Source of the DNA: Ophiothrix spiculata
Taxonomy: Eukaryota; Echinodermata; Ophiuroidea; Amphilepidida; Ophiotrichidae
Length of the DNA stretch: 21,126 nucleotides
Reading direction: 5' to 3' (one strand)
Assembly (NCBI GenBank): GCA_000969725.1
Contig: JXSR01S029546.1
The stretch's first letter is position 1; each line of letters opens with the position of its first letter. The notes under the pieces were generated by a model that was given only the letters and a program-made list of their open reading frames with translations, had not been told where the DNA came from and ran no database searches. Of the stretch, positions 8,299 to 19,035 are shown piece after piece. A program made the position numbers and the translations under genes.

Positions 8299-10649
8299 AA
8301 GGAATTTTTCCACTATGAAAGTGGCGTGCAAAGGATGTTGAATGCAAGGGACTCATGAATTCACACTACCAGTTCCTGCGTTACTATTCGCATATTTTGT
8401 ACTTGCTGACAAACTTGGAATATAAATAGTACATTTTATAAAAGTATGCTTAGCAATGGTTCAAGGCTACCTGAATTCCAGGATGAACCAATAAATGTAT
8501 TCCCAATTTGCTCATGTTTATCGACATCTGTGTATACGACAGCTATTATATCTACTGCAGGAGTTCCACCCATGCTTCATCAAGTCCGAATTTGTTCTCA
8601 AAACTCATGAACAAATATCCAAGAGAACTTGAGTAAATGTCACTTGCAGGTACATAGGTGTTCATTCATGCAATGTTGTATAGAATACCGGGTATAAACT
8701 TATTTCGAAAATCGCTATTTTTAGAGTAAACAGCAAAGCTGCCTTAAGCAACCAAACTTTAAAAAAGTAGATTATTTTACACTCTGTATATATAAAACAA
8801 ATATTGCTTGTAATATTGCTTTTTGCAATGAAGCATATATTTAATATCATTACAAAGGCAAACTAGCCTTATTAATATTAAAAGTAAGAAACTTGTCATT
8901 CCCTAAATATGATTGCCGATGCTCTCTAATTATAACCTCTGGGGACCGCCACTTAAATTGATGTAGGATTGACCAGGCAGTAAACGTTGTTAATCACAAC
9001 CAATTATTGACACATAAAAAGCTTCAATTGGCTAAGTCCCCAGTGGAATGACCGCATGGCCCGTTAACAGAATTGTAAATAAGCAAAGATGTTTCCTTGC
9101 CAAGAAAAGGCTCTGCGCATTTGCTTTCTTAATGGAAAACCCCGAATAAAGATACTTGGATGAAATGATGAAATTAATCTATACTGGATGCTTCAAAATA
9201 CTTGCTAGAAAAAGGTTTATGTTTATTCTGCTAATTTTAAAAAACAAATTATCTTTTTCTTTTTGCCAATTGATTAAACTTCTCTAAACAAAATTAAAGG
9301 TCGTTGAAATTCAAGATGTACCAATTACAGGAACATTGTTCAATTTTTCCAAATGTAGTTTTCGAAGTCATATAAAACTAGGAACTGAAATATATCAGTT
9401 GTAGGTATTTTTATATTGGATTAAAAAACATTAACATCTAGTAAGCTTATTGGTACATTCCAGGACTTGGTTTGAATTTTGTCATTATCTTTTAAAAGTA
9501 GGTTGAATAAATTCCTATGTATTTTCTTACAACAATGGATAAAGGATGTTATTGTCAATCTGTCACCAACCACCTTTCCTATTGAGAATACACTATCCAT
9601 GGATATACAATTTGTTGAACCAAATATGTTTGACACCTAATATGTATCATAGTTTAGCCCTGATAGATTAAAATCAAAGTACTATGGGATATTCTAGACA
9701 TCCTGCGTGATATTTCTGTACTTATTTCTTTTCTTCATTGTTTGTTGTTTCAACAAGCTAAAACTTTCATATTCTTAGATAAAGGTTGATCTTATTTACT
9801 TGGAGCATGATACTTTCAGCAAGAAAGTAACAAGATCACCCTGAATTTCAAATTCTTCACACATGATGTAAAAAGTTACTAGCACCGTGGAATTGCATTA
9901 AATTGACCTAAATTTGTCATTCAATGGAACAGTGTCTATAACATCCAACATGAATGTTACATTAATTAGTCAAACAGTGTCTGCCATCAATTACCAGTGG
10001 CTTGTTAAGATGATCACGAATCTCAAAGTTCAATTATCAGATGCCAAACGCCCTATAATCACTTCACATCTAATGCATTAAACATGGCAACCATGCATAA
10101 TACATCTTGACTACTTTACAGCTCATCAATTTTCTAACATTTTCTCATTCAAATGTTACAAGCTATCAGATATGACGACACTTTAAAGTAAATAAAGAAC
10201 CATAAGAGATGGTTGAAAAAATGATAACCACTCTACTTTTTAGAACCTAAAAATGATTGTCAAGGAATGTTTTTTGATATTAAATAATCTGAATATTGCT
10301 CAAAAATAGATAACAAAATGTTTATCTATTTTATGCAATATTTCAAAACTGAAAATCAAAAATTTGAAAAAAATAAATAAAGTTAATTTATGCAAATTTT
10401 AGTTGGGCTTAATCTTTAGAAATAAATGTCTAGGATCATTCAACAAATTGAAAATAACTGAACATTTATATGGCTTCAAATTTTCAGCATGTTTTATTTT
10501 GTATTTCTCTGAAAAGGGGACAGTATCTATTTTACAGGTTGGGGTGCCTATATCTCTTTCAAATCAACTGGGCCAGACTCCGCAATGTAATATTTATAGT
10601 GAGGGAATCACCACACCCCCTCTACTCGAGTCTGATGGGAACTTATAGG
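8299..10649. other. Copy B body, no gene recognised
   Basis: Shared unit sequence resumes at AAGGAATTTTTCCAC and aligns with 1421-2112 and 3420-5000 of A. A plus-strand frame at 10403-10648 is also partly open in C (16773-16955), but nearly all differences between the two alter residues and C gains a stop. I therefore see no exon. Confidence 0.6.
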
Positions 10650-10996
10650 GCTTATCGCTAAGCCGCGCATGTCCCAGTGGTTCTCTATAGAGAACCGCTG
10701 GCTGGCGGCTTACCGCTAAGACACGCATGTCCCAGTGGTTCTCTATAACTGCTGGCTGGTGGCTTAATTACCGCTAAGCCGCGCATGTCCCAGTGGTTCT
10801 CTATAGAGAACCGCTTCTATAGAGAACCCCTGGCTGGCAGCTTACCCCTAAGCCGCGCATGTCCCAGTGGTTCTCTATAGAGAACCGCTGGCTGGCAGCT
10901 TACCGCTAAGCCGCGCATGTCCCAGTGGTTCTCTATAGGGAACCGCTGTCTGGCGGCTTACCGCCAAGTTGCGCATGTCCCAGTGGTTCTCTAAAG
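10650..10996. repeat. 58-bp palindromic minisatellite, six units
   Basis: The marker GCATGTCCCAGTGG occurs at 10667, 10725, 10783, 10857, 10915 and 10973. Spacing is 58 bp four times and 74 bp once, where a 16-bp CTATAGAGAACC-containing piece is duplicated. Each unit carries the perfect 18-bp palindrome GGTTCTCTATAGAGAACC or a decayed form. Across unit borders there is a second inverted repeat, consensus GCGGCTTA-CCGC-TAAGCCGC. C has only about two units (18077-18165) and A none. Confidence 0.92.
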
Positions 10997-11037
10997 ACAA
11001 ACTAAAGATGTTATGATCACAACCCATTTTCATATCA

Positions 11038-11043
11038 TTTATT
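11038..11043 (-). promoter_or_regulatory. Possible AATAAA poly(A) signal, copy B
   Basis: AATAAA on the minus strand lies downstream of a possible acceptor (TTCACAG, near 11120) and of the candidate exon 11417-11578. An equivalent signal is at 18206-18211 in C. With only two short signals the case for a terminal exon is weak; AATAAA is frequent by chance at this base composition. Confidence 0.2.
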
Positions 11044-11416
11044 GAAGATAAAATTCAGTGCTATAATATATTTGAAGAATGTAAATGAATGGAAGTGGTC
11101 CTCATTAATTACCAAGCTCTGTGAACATCCCACCATAATTTAATTAATAATTGGCTAGACAGCTAATTATAATAAGCCTTTTGTAAAGCAAATAATTAAC
11201 CACAATCAGTACTTACTATAGGTTTTGGCTTATTGCATCAAAAATGTCAAGCCTTAAAATTAAATCTATTTCTAATTCTAAACCTAATCCTCCTCAAACC
11301 TCAAAACTAAAAATTTGATGTACATAGCCTAAAATACATTACCACATGAATTACTTCCAAAGATCAATTCAGCATAAATTACTTGCTTTCATTTGTAGCT
11401 TCTTTTACTTACTCAC

Positions 11417-11578
11417 CACCGTAACACCTCCACCTCCTCCTCCACCTGCCTTCCCAACTGTCCCTCCATACATTCTGTTAAGTTCAAAATAAAGCTTTTT
11501 ATGACGTAGCAGAGATTTTAATATCCAATATGTCCAATAGATGTTTTGGTTGTTTTCACTGAATTCAAGATTCGGCAT
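11417..11578 (-). CDS. Candidate first coding exon, copy B (unknown protein)
   Basis: This is the homologue of 5642-5809: ATG at 11578, 54 codons, seven glycines instead of nine before VTV, and a donor G then GTGAGT from 11417. Relative to A it has Glu for Asp at residue 8 and Asn for Gln at residue 12. Silent changes are at Tyr30 (TAT) and in the TVGK motif (GTT). No stop or frameshift occurs. It lies about 420 bp from the 58-bp minisatellite. The same caveats apply: family unknown, start inferred from the first in-frame ATG. Confidence 0.45.
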
Positions 11579-11852
11579 CACTTAGCCTCATTTCACCCAT
11601 ATATACGCAGGCTGTTTGTTATTCCGATATTGTACACAAGATAACCAGGAAATAAACAGAATTTCATTTCCGACCTCGTCGCCTGCCTATCACCACGACT
11701 TCCTTTCAGAGCTCAATGAAATATAGGTTTAGATATAGTTATGTCAATCAAAAATCTGGCTCATCGTTTCTCAAGAGGTTTTGAGCTGATAAGATATTTT
11801 CAAGATGAGAAATCTGTGCTACATTTAGTATTCCAATAATTTCTGATAGCAG
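11579..11852 (-). promoter_or_regulatory. Indel-free block upstream of candidate exon, copy B
   Basis: This is the 274-bp counterpart of 5810-6083, with point differences only. The TATA-like CTATATTT is retained. The uORF start is retained and again runs 11 codons before a stop that overlaps the main ATG. Confidence 0.35.
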
Positions 11853-12435
11853 ATGCAATAATAAACATGTAATAAAAAACAACAGACAGAGAGAGAGATT
11901 TGATTTCTAACTTATCCTTGAAATTTCCTTCTGAAGTAACTCCTGTAATGTAGCTAAGATGTATACATGCTACAAATCTCTTGAATTAGTTTCATTACCT
12001 CAGGCTTGGTTCACAATCACAATGCAACAGATAAGTGAACTGTGGCTGCTATGGTTGAGCATCACTAGGTCATTAGATAGCATCTCTGCAGCTCTGAATC
12101 TGCCAATTCTATCCTTCTTAAATCACAACATCCTCTTATGGCTCAGTTCATAGTATCACATTATACCGTAAGGCACAATGTAGGAACTTTCACACTTCAA
12201 TGAGATTTATAACAAAATATTATCAGAAAAGGTCATTAACAGTTTAAGTAGAAATTTATCTAAATTCACCTCAATATCTTCTGAAGATATTTCTGAACAC
12301 TGTCCACTAATACTTAAAGCAGAAAAGATGTAAAAATTGTCAAATTCTTACTCCGTATTGATTTCAGTTCATCCAGCATTCATCAACCTTAAATAAGATT
12401 AACATGTTACCTTCAACTGGCGAATTACTTTAAAG

Positions 12436-13308
12436 CAGTGGTGGGCAACCTACGGCCCGCGGGCCGCATGCGGCCCGCGAGCTAAATTTGTGCGGCCCGC
12501 CAAGGCCAAAAAGGGAAAAAAATAATGTGTCAAATTTTAAAAGGGTAGCCCCAAATAAAAAGCGATATTGCGCGCAGAATGAACTTTTCATCTCAGAAAT
12601 CTGCTAATATTCTTCCAAAGTTGAACAAAATTGTTTGAATATAAATCAATCAATAAAAATTCATTCTAAATTAAGTAAAGCTAGTATTTTCGAAAACATC
12701 GGATGTAGTGGAGTACACCAACAGTAGCGATATTTTTGGTGGCTGATGTTTTGACGGGTTAACTATCAAATTATTTGCAAATAGTTGATATAAACTTTTT
12801 ATGACCGAAATACATTTTATAGAGACGAGTAAGGAAATTCGTTTCCCACACTGAGCAAAGAGAATGTCCCAGGTCTACCTTGAGGTTTTTCAAAGTATGT
12901 TTTGCTAATTATTAACTTGCAACAGAAGTAACTAGGTAGGGACAACTTTCCTTGATACTACCCCAGGAAAATTTGAATTTGAAAATGACGTGCTATTTTG
13001 CCTTCTGGAGATCAAACATAGAGACATTCATAGTGAAATTTTGCAGAAAAGGAGGGCATTAGGTGTGTATTAAGAACATTAAACTTTTTGAGGTTAAAGT
13101 TTAAAAAGGGTTACATTTCTCAGAGTATTTTTGATGGAACTTTGGATTGATGCACCTTTTAAAATGCGAGAGAGACTGTAGCAAAACCAAGTATTTCATA
13201 GGTACAAATAAGCTCTTTTAGTACTTTGATGCGACCCGGAGATGCGGCCCGCGAAAAATATTGGAACTTTTGTTTTGCCCGCGGTAGTAAAAAGGTTGCC
13301 CACCACTG
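12436..13308. mobile_element. Non-autonomous hAT element with 8-bp target duplication
   Basis: Ends are CAGTGGTGGGCAACC at the left and GGTTGCCCACCACTG at the right, exact complements. They are followed inward by CGGCCCGCGGGCC-type sequence on the left and GCGGCCCGCGAAAAA on the right, the classical hAT subterminal signature. CTTTAAAG is duplicated at 12428-12435 and 13309-13316. The site is empty in A (519-526), B (6644-6651) and D (19598-19605), all reading CTTGAAAG, so a G-to-T change in C preceded insertion. The 873-bp interior has no transposase-like frame. Confidence 0.95.
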
Positions 13309-13316
13309 CTTTAAAG

Positions 13317-14936
13317 AAATATCACCCATATGTTTCATTGCACAGATGTCTTAAAATGCACCTACGTTTTCTCTGAATGTTGTTGTGTGGCTGAACAATT
13401 TACTCAAAGTAATGGCATTTTTTTATTTCAGCATTAACAACATATTTTTCAAATAGAGGTTGTTTGCACAACTGATGTAACATTCTTTTTTTTTCAAAGA
13501 TATATGTGTCACTTGAAGTCTCACTTAAAATGCCAGGTCTATCACTTGCATTTAGCTTACTTTTATGCTTTAAATGTAAAATGTAGTGTATTTTGTTTCA
13601 TGTCACTCTCAAAAGTGTTAAGGCCTATAATCAACATCTCCTAGTTTTAAGGAAGTACTATCTAAAATGACTGGATTATGAAGAATTTGCCAAATGTAAG
13701 AATCAAAAGAATTTGAAACTTAATGTCTTTGCTGTAAAGCACTTAAATTCCATCTAGAGATATATCATTTCACAATTTGAAGTGTTTATGTAGAAATTGT
13801 CTTAAATTTAAAAGAACTGCTTTCAATATTATATGTAGTTGGACAAATATAAGGAATTTTCCACTAAAAAAGTGGCGTGCAAAGGATTTGTTGAATGCAA
13901 GGGACTATTTTTGAATTCACACTAATGGTTCCTATGTTAATATTCATGCTATTAGCATATATATCTTTTACTTGGTGAAAAAAATTGTATATAAACAGTA
14001 CATTTTATAAAAGTATGCTTAGCAATGGTTTCAAGGATGAACCAATACATTTATTCCCAATTTGCTCATGTTTGTCCACATCTGTGTATACAACAGCTGT
14101 TATTTCTACTGAAGAGGTTCCACCCATGCTTCATCAAGCCAGAATTTGTTCTCCAAACTCATGAACAAATAGCCAAGACAACTTGAGTAAATGTCACCTA
14201 ACGTACATAGATGTTCATTGATGCAATGTTGTATAGACTATAAACTTATTTAGAAAATCACTATTTTTAGAGTGAACAGCAAAGCTGCTTTAAGTAAACA
14301 ATCTGTAAAAAAGTGGATTATTTTTCACTTTGTATATAAAACAAATATTGCTTGTATGCTTTTTACAATGAAACATATATTTAATATCATTACAAAGACA
14401 AACTAGCATTAATAAATAATATTAAAAGTAAAAAACTTGTCACTCCCTAAACATGCTAAAGATGGTTGCTGATGTTCTCTAATTATAACCTCTGGGGACC
14501 ACCACTTTAATTGATGTAGATTTGGCCAGGCAGTAAACGTTGTTAATCACAACCAATTATTGACACATAAGAAGCTTCAAATGGCCAAGTCCCCAGTGGA
14601 ATGACCGCAGACTTGTAAATAAGCAAAGATGTTTTCTTGCCAAGAAAAGGCTCTGCACATTTGCATCTTTAATGGAAAAACCCAAATAAAGATACTTGGA
14701 TGAAATGATGAAAATAATCTATACTGGATGCTTCAAAATACTTTCTTAAGTTTATGTTTATCATTCTGCTAATTTTAAAAAAACAAATTATCTTTTTCTT
14801 TTTGCCAATTGATTAAACTTCTCTATAAACAAAATTAAAGGTCACTGAAATTCAAGATGTACCAATTAAAGGAGAATTGTCGGATTTTTCCTAATCCAGT
14901 TTTCGAAGTCATATGAAAGATAACAATTAAACAGGT
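13317..14936. other. Copy C body, no gene recognised
   Basis: Unit sequence aligning with 527-2112 of A without its insert, and with 6652-9380 of B without the LINE. The LINE target is unoccupied here (about 13845). No frame with consistent coding behaviour across copies was found. Confidence 0.6.
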
Positions 14937-14940
14937 TTAA

Positions 14941-15457
14941 AGAGGCATTGGACAGAATTTTGAAATTTTGTTTGTGGATGATGTACACTTCCTATGTTTG
15001 AAAATAACAGTCAATTACCAGATATCGGGAAAATTTTAATCAAAACCTTCAAAAAAGTCAAAATTTTGAATTTTATTTCATTTGTTGATTTTGGGTATGA
15101 GGCTATTCTCTAAACGTATTTATTGATGCTATACAATGAGAAAGAGCCACAGATTTGTTTGTAAAACATTCCTTTCACATCATAGATTTCAGAAAAATCA
15201 AAAGAAATTTCGAATTTTCATTAGATCTCCTGAAAAGGCCAATTCTAGACATTAAACTATAGAGGGCAGTATTTATCGTTGTCGACAACGATAATTAAAA
15301 ATAAGAGAATATCTAAATATTTTGATACATAAGGTTTGAAAATTGACATGAAACTTTGCATGCTGTCATTATTACCACTAATACTTCAAATGATGCAAAA
15401 ATCTCAAAATGTTTGGTTGAAAGTTTGGGGATGATGCTGAACTTGTCCAATGCCTCT
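14941..15457. mobile_element. 517-bp MITE with TTAA target duplication
   Basis: The left junction reads TTAA then AGAGGCATTGGACA. The right junction is TGTCCAATGCCTCT then TTAA, so the 14-bp termini are exact inverted repeats and TTAA flanks both sides (14937-14940, 15458-15461). TTAA targets are used by piggyBac and Kolobok transposons; which of them mobilised this copy cannot be decided. The interior is AT-rich with no transposase frame and includes a small GTTGTCGACAAC palindrome near 15279. Confidence 0.85.
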
Positions 15458-15530
15458 TTAAGTCTCAACTTTTAGATGAATAATATTGATCAAACAGTTT
15501 TGATTTTATGGGCAAATTTGTATTTTCGGA

Positions 15531-15627
15531 AGTCACGTTTAGCCGTTAGTCCCCTGTACGAAATAGACTCCTTCATGGGGTATGCATGTCATGCAAGTAC
15601 AATGTATAATTGATTGATTGATTGATT
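15531..15627 (+). mobile_element. 5'-truncated tRNA-SINE tail
   Basis: It matches the 3' part of the SINE at 5366-5594, but in the opposite orientation, through AGACTCCTTCATGGGGTATG to a tail of ATTG repeats (about 15609-15627). Homology begins near AGTCACG at 15531. The tRNA-like head and both Pol III boxes are absent. No clear target duplication is seen. Confidence 0.8.
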
Positions 15628-15761
15628 ACTGTGTAAAATTTATTATATATATCATGTGTTAAGTCCCACAAGATTCAAATTTGATTACCAAGCAGCCATG
15701 GCCAACCAATGAAGACGGTCACCTTCACCTTAAAGCACTGTCAAATTGTCAAAATATAACC

Positions 15762-17004
15762 CTAACCCAAACAAGTATTGATTGAACAAGGTTCCTGAGA
15801 GGAACTGAAATATATCAGTTGCAGGTATTTTATATTGAATGAAAAACATTAACATCTATAAGCTTATTGGTACATCTCAGGACTTGATTAGAATTTTGCC
15901 GTAATCTTGTAAAAGTAATTTGAATAAATTCCTATGCATTCATTGTCTTACAACAATGGAAGTATGTTATGTCAATCTGTCACCAACCACCTTGAGAAAA
16001 CACTATCCATGGATGATATACAATTTGTTGAATCAAATATTTTTGAATCCTAATATTTATCATAGTTTAACCCTGATAGATTAAAATCAAAGTACTATGG
16101 GATTATTCTAGGCATGCTGCGTGATATTTCTGTACTAATTTTTCCCCTTAATTTTTGGTTGTTTCAACAAGCTAAAACTTTCATATTCTTAGATAAAGGC
16201 CATCTTATTTCCTTGGAACATGTTACTTTAGGCTAGAAAGTAACAAGATCACCTTGAATTTCAAATTCTTCACACAAGACGCAAAAAGTTACCAGCACCG
16301 TGTGATTGCATTAAATTACCCGTAATTTATCATTCAATGGAACAATGTCTATAACATCCAACATGAATGTTACATTAGTCAAACAGTGTCTGCCATCAAT
16401 TACCAGTGGCTTGTTAAGATGATCACGGATCTCCAGGTTCAATTATGAGATGCCAAACGCCCTATAATCACTACAAATCTAATGCATTAAACATGGCAAC
16501 CATGCATAATACATCTTGACTACGTTACAGCTCATCAATTTTCTAACATTTTCTCATTCAAAGGTTACAAGCTATCAGTGATGTGATGGTTGAAAAAATG
16601 ATAACTATTCTACTCTTTAGTATTTAAAAATGATTGTCAAGGAGTGTTTTTAACATTTGAATATTGCTCAAAAATAGGTAAAAAATGTTGATCTAATTTA
16701 TGCAATATTTCAAAACTTGAAAAATCAAACATTTGGAAAAAAAAATAAAGTTTACTTATATGTAAATTTTATTTGGGCTTAATCTCTAGAAATAAATGTC
16801 TAGGATCATTCAACAAATTGAAATTTACTGAAAATTTATATGGCTTGACATTTTCAGCATGTTTTATTTTGTGTTTCTCTAAAAAGGGGACAGCGTGTAT
16901 TTTACAGGTTGGGGTGCCTATATCTCTTTCAAAGCAATTGGGCCAGACTCCATAATGTAATATTTATAGTGAGGGGATCGCCACACCCCCTCTACCAGAG
17001 TCTG
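15762..17004. other. Copy C body, no gene recognised
   Basis: Unit sequence aligning with 3400-5000 of A and 9385-10630 of B. About 16330-16530 is open on both strands in this copy only: roughly 44 codons minus, roughly 50 plus. Frameshifting 4-5 bp indels in A and B and frequent replacement changes argue against a gene. Confidence 0.55.
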
Positions 17005-17132
17005 TTACCTTCCCAGCATTGAAGAATGCTGCAGATTTGACAAGAGGAGCACATTAGGGTAAGTATCTTGCTCAAGGACACTATACATGCTGCTCACCGG
17101 AACCAACGAAGCTCAATGTCAAATGTTTAAGA
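17005..17132. mobile_element. Copy-C-private 128-bp insert, repeat-like
   Basis: B reads GAGTCTGATGGGAAC where C has GAGTCTG, 128 extra bp, then GATGGGAAC. The insert includes TATCTTGCTCAAGGACACTA, a motif type common in the body of marine-animal SINEs (compare TTGCTCAAGGAAAC in the SINE at 5366-5594). There are no Pol III boxes and no tail, so it is a fragment at best. Confidence 0.45.
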
Positions 17133-17235
17133 GATGGGAACTTATAGGGCTTAACTCTCTAAAATGGAAAGACTTACTTTTAAGTCTTATAGATTGTTAT
17201 CTGTTATGAACCTTTTCAGAGACTAACATTTTTAA

Positions 17236-17549
17236 CTCTTTCACTCCGGAATAAAATTTTAACAATCTGTTCTATTTGGACGGCAAGCCGCTCAGAGCGG
17301 CTCACAGACACCACACTTTATTAAAGCGTATGATAATTGTAGTGCACCAGGATAATTACCCTCTTTGCTAATAAAAATGACGGTGTTAGATAGCGCTTTG
17401 TTTCAACTGTTTGCTGGTAAATTTTCAACCAATTTGGGCTTGTAGGTTTATTTTTAGAGCAATTTGAATAAATTGCGTCAAATTAAAATTTCCGGGCAAT
17501 CGTGCACGCATTTGAGAGCCGCTGTGAGCGGCTTGCCGGAGTGAAAGAG
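17236..17549. mobile_element. Nested 314-bp TTAA MITE
   Basis: Terminal repeats CTCTTTCACTCCGG and CCGGAGTGAAAGAG are exact complements, with TTAA on both sides (17232-17235, 17550-17553). A second inner inverted pair, GGCAAGCCGCTC near 17281 and GAGCGGCTTGCC near 17525, gives a double hairpin. The termini differ from those of the TTAA element at 14941-15457, so two families are present. Confidence 0.88.
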
Positions 17550-17645
17550 TTAAGTCTCGAAAATAAGATTTATTTTAAATTAGTCTTTTCGACTTAGAAA
17601 TAAACCTATAATGATTCAAAATGTGTTTTAAAACCAAAAGGTTTT

Positions 17646-17813
17646 GGCCCGTATTCCAGAAAGGTGTTTAGCTAAATCAAGGTTTTATTTATCGTCAACA
17701 GCATGACTCATTGAACTCTTCTGCTTCAAAGCTGCAATGATGCGTATCATTTCTGGACAGTTGATGCTCAGTTAAACAATGGTTTAGCTAAACATCTTTC
17801 TGGAATACGGGCC
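17646..17813. mobile_element. Nested 168-bp MITE with GGCCCGTATTCC termini
   Basis: Termini GGCCCGTATTCCAGAAAG and CTTTCTGGAATACGGGCC are complementary, and the pairing extends through TGTTTAGCTAAA. TTT flanks both sides, a possible 3-bp duplication that is weak because of the T-run. It is the second guest inside the outer element 17155-18076. Confidence 0.85.
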
Positions 17814-18076
17814 TTTATGTTTAATCCAAAGAGTCAGCAATAGTCTTTTCAAAGTTTTGTCATTGAAATTTAGAGATTGGAATAATGGTTTTGGCATATA
17901 TTCATTTATTATAGTTCCTTTTGAATCAAAAAGCTCACTTTTAACAATTATAATGTTTGATTCTATGTCGAAAACACAATTTTAATAACAAACTTTGTTG
18001 AGACTTAAAATTTTAAATCTCTGAAAAGTCTCATCATTAAAAAAGACTTAAAAGTAAATCTTACCATTTCATAGAG

Positions 18077-18165
18077 TAAGCCGCGTGTGTCCCAGTGGTT
18101 TTCTATAGAGAACCACAGGCTGGGACATGCGCTAAGCCGTGCTTGTCCCAGTGGTCCTCTATAGA
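18077..18165. repeat. 58-bp minisatellite, short two-unit form
   Basis: Two units related to 10650-10996: TGTCCCAGTGG appears at about 18088 and again at about 18145, with a CTATAGAGAACC half-palindrome in the first. Between them CTGGGACATGCGC is an inverted copy of the GCGCATGTCCCAG core, so this locus has undergone a local inversion or fold-back event. Confidence 0.8.
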
Positions 18166-18205
18166 CAAAATAAAGATGCGATGATCAAAACCAATTTTCT
18201 TATCA

Positions 18206-18211
18206 TTTATT
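18206..18211 (-). promoter_or_regulatory. Possible AATAAA poly(A) signal, copy C
   Basis: Minus-strand AATAAA about 70 bp downstream of a possible acceptor (TTCACAG then AGCTTG, exon base 18279). It corresponds to 11038-11043 in B. A has the acceptor-like motif near 5145 but lacks this signal. Confidence 0.2.
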
Positions 18212-18599
18212 GAAGATAAAAACACATGCTATATATTTGAAGAATGTAAATGAATGGAAGTGGTCCTCATTACCAAGCTCTGTGAACATCCCACAATAAA
18301 ATAATTAATAATTGGCTAGACAGCTAATAAGCCTTTTGTAAACAAATAATTAACCACAATCAGTACTTAATTACTATAGATTTTGGTTTATTGCTTCAAA
18401 ATTGCAAGCCATAAAAAAAAATCAATTTCTAATTCTAACCCTAAACCTAACTCTCCTGTAACCTCAAAACTGAAAAATTGGTGTACATAGCCTAAAATAT
18501 ATCACCACCTGAATTACTTCCCAATATCAATTCAGCATAAATTAGTTGACAGAAAATCTTGAGTCATGTCTTCATGTGTAGATACTTTTCTTTACTCAC

Positions 18600-18761
18600 C
18601 ACTGTAACACCTCCACCTCCTCCTCCACCTGCCTTCCCCACTGTCCCTCCATACATTCTGTTAAGTTCAAAGTAAAGCTTTTTATGACGTAACAGAGATT
18701 TTAATATCCAATATGTCCAATAGATTTTTTGGTTGTTTTCACTGAATTCAAGATTCGGCAT
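18600..18761 (-). CDS. Candidate first coding exon, copy C (unknown protein)
   Basis: Third homologue: ATG at 18761, 54 codons, seven glycines before VTV, donor G then GTGAGT from 18600. Residue 8 is Glu and residue 12 Lys; Leu25 uses TTA rather than CTA, and Thr uses ACA, both silent. No stop or frameshift. Downstream, the presumed intron sequence differs from B and A by many indels, in contrast to the exon. Confidence 0.45.
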
Positions 18762-19035
18762 CACTTGGCCTCATTTCAGTCATATATACGCAGGCTGTTT
18801 GTTATTCCGATATTGTACACAAGATGACCAGAAAATAAACAGAATTTAATTTCCGAACTCGTCGCCTGCCTATCACCACGACTTCCTTTCAGAGCTGAAT
18901 GAAATATAGCTTTAGATATAGTTATGTCAATCATAAATCTGGTTCATTGTTTCTCAAGAGGTTTTGAGCTGATAAGATATTTTCAAGATGAGAAATCTGT
19001 GCTATATTTAGTATTCCAATAATTTCTGATAGCAG
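18762..19035 (-). promoter_or_regulatory. Indel-free block upstream of candidate exon, copy C
   Basis: This is the 274-bp counterpart of 5810-6083 and 11579-11852. Point substitutions only, including inside the region that would be 5' UTR. The TATA-like CTATATTT and the uORF start are retained. Confidence 0.35.

Larger units (their letters stand above)
6292..12098. repeat. Tandem unit copy B (about 5.8 kb)
   Basis: Second full copy, direct orientation. It is the shortest, because it lacks the A and C insertions and also most of the sequence equivalent to 14905-15790 of C. At about 9368 CATATAAAACTA runs directly into GGAACTGAAATATATCAG. Private additions are the LINE fragment (7196-8298) and the expanded 58-bp minisatellite (10650-10996). 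It carries the candidate exon at 11417-11578. Confidence 0.9.
17155..18076. mobile_element. Outer inverted-repeat element hosting two nested elements
   Basis: The left end is CTCTCTAAAATGG followed by ACTTACTTTTAAGTCT. The right end, complemented, is CTCTATGAAATGG followed by TTTACTTTTAAGTCT. Similarity continues inward through TTTTCAGAGA. TAA flanks both sides (17152-17154, 18077-18079), which would fit PIF/Harbinger-type 3-bp duplications. It is inserted exactly within the minisatellite region, next to the unit fragment that begins TAAGCCGCG. Without its nested guests it would be about 440 bp. Confidence 0.7.

Noticed and set aside
10403-10648. Plus-strand 81-codon frame in B with a similar frame at 16773-16955 in C.
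   Set aside because: It starts at TTG, almost all differences between the copies change amino acids, C has a stop where B continues, and A lacks most of it.
16330-16530. Protein-like open frames on both strands in copy C (about 44 codons minus, about 50 codons plus).
   Set aside because: A carries a 5-bp and B a 4-bp frameshifting insertion in the matching place, most differences alter residues, and openness on both strands is a composition effect.
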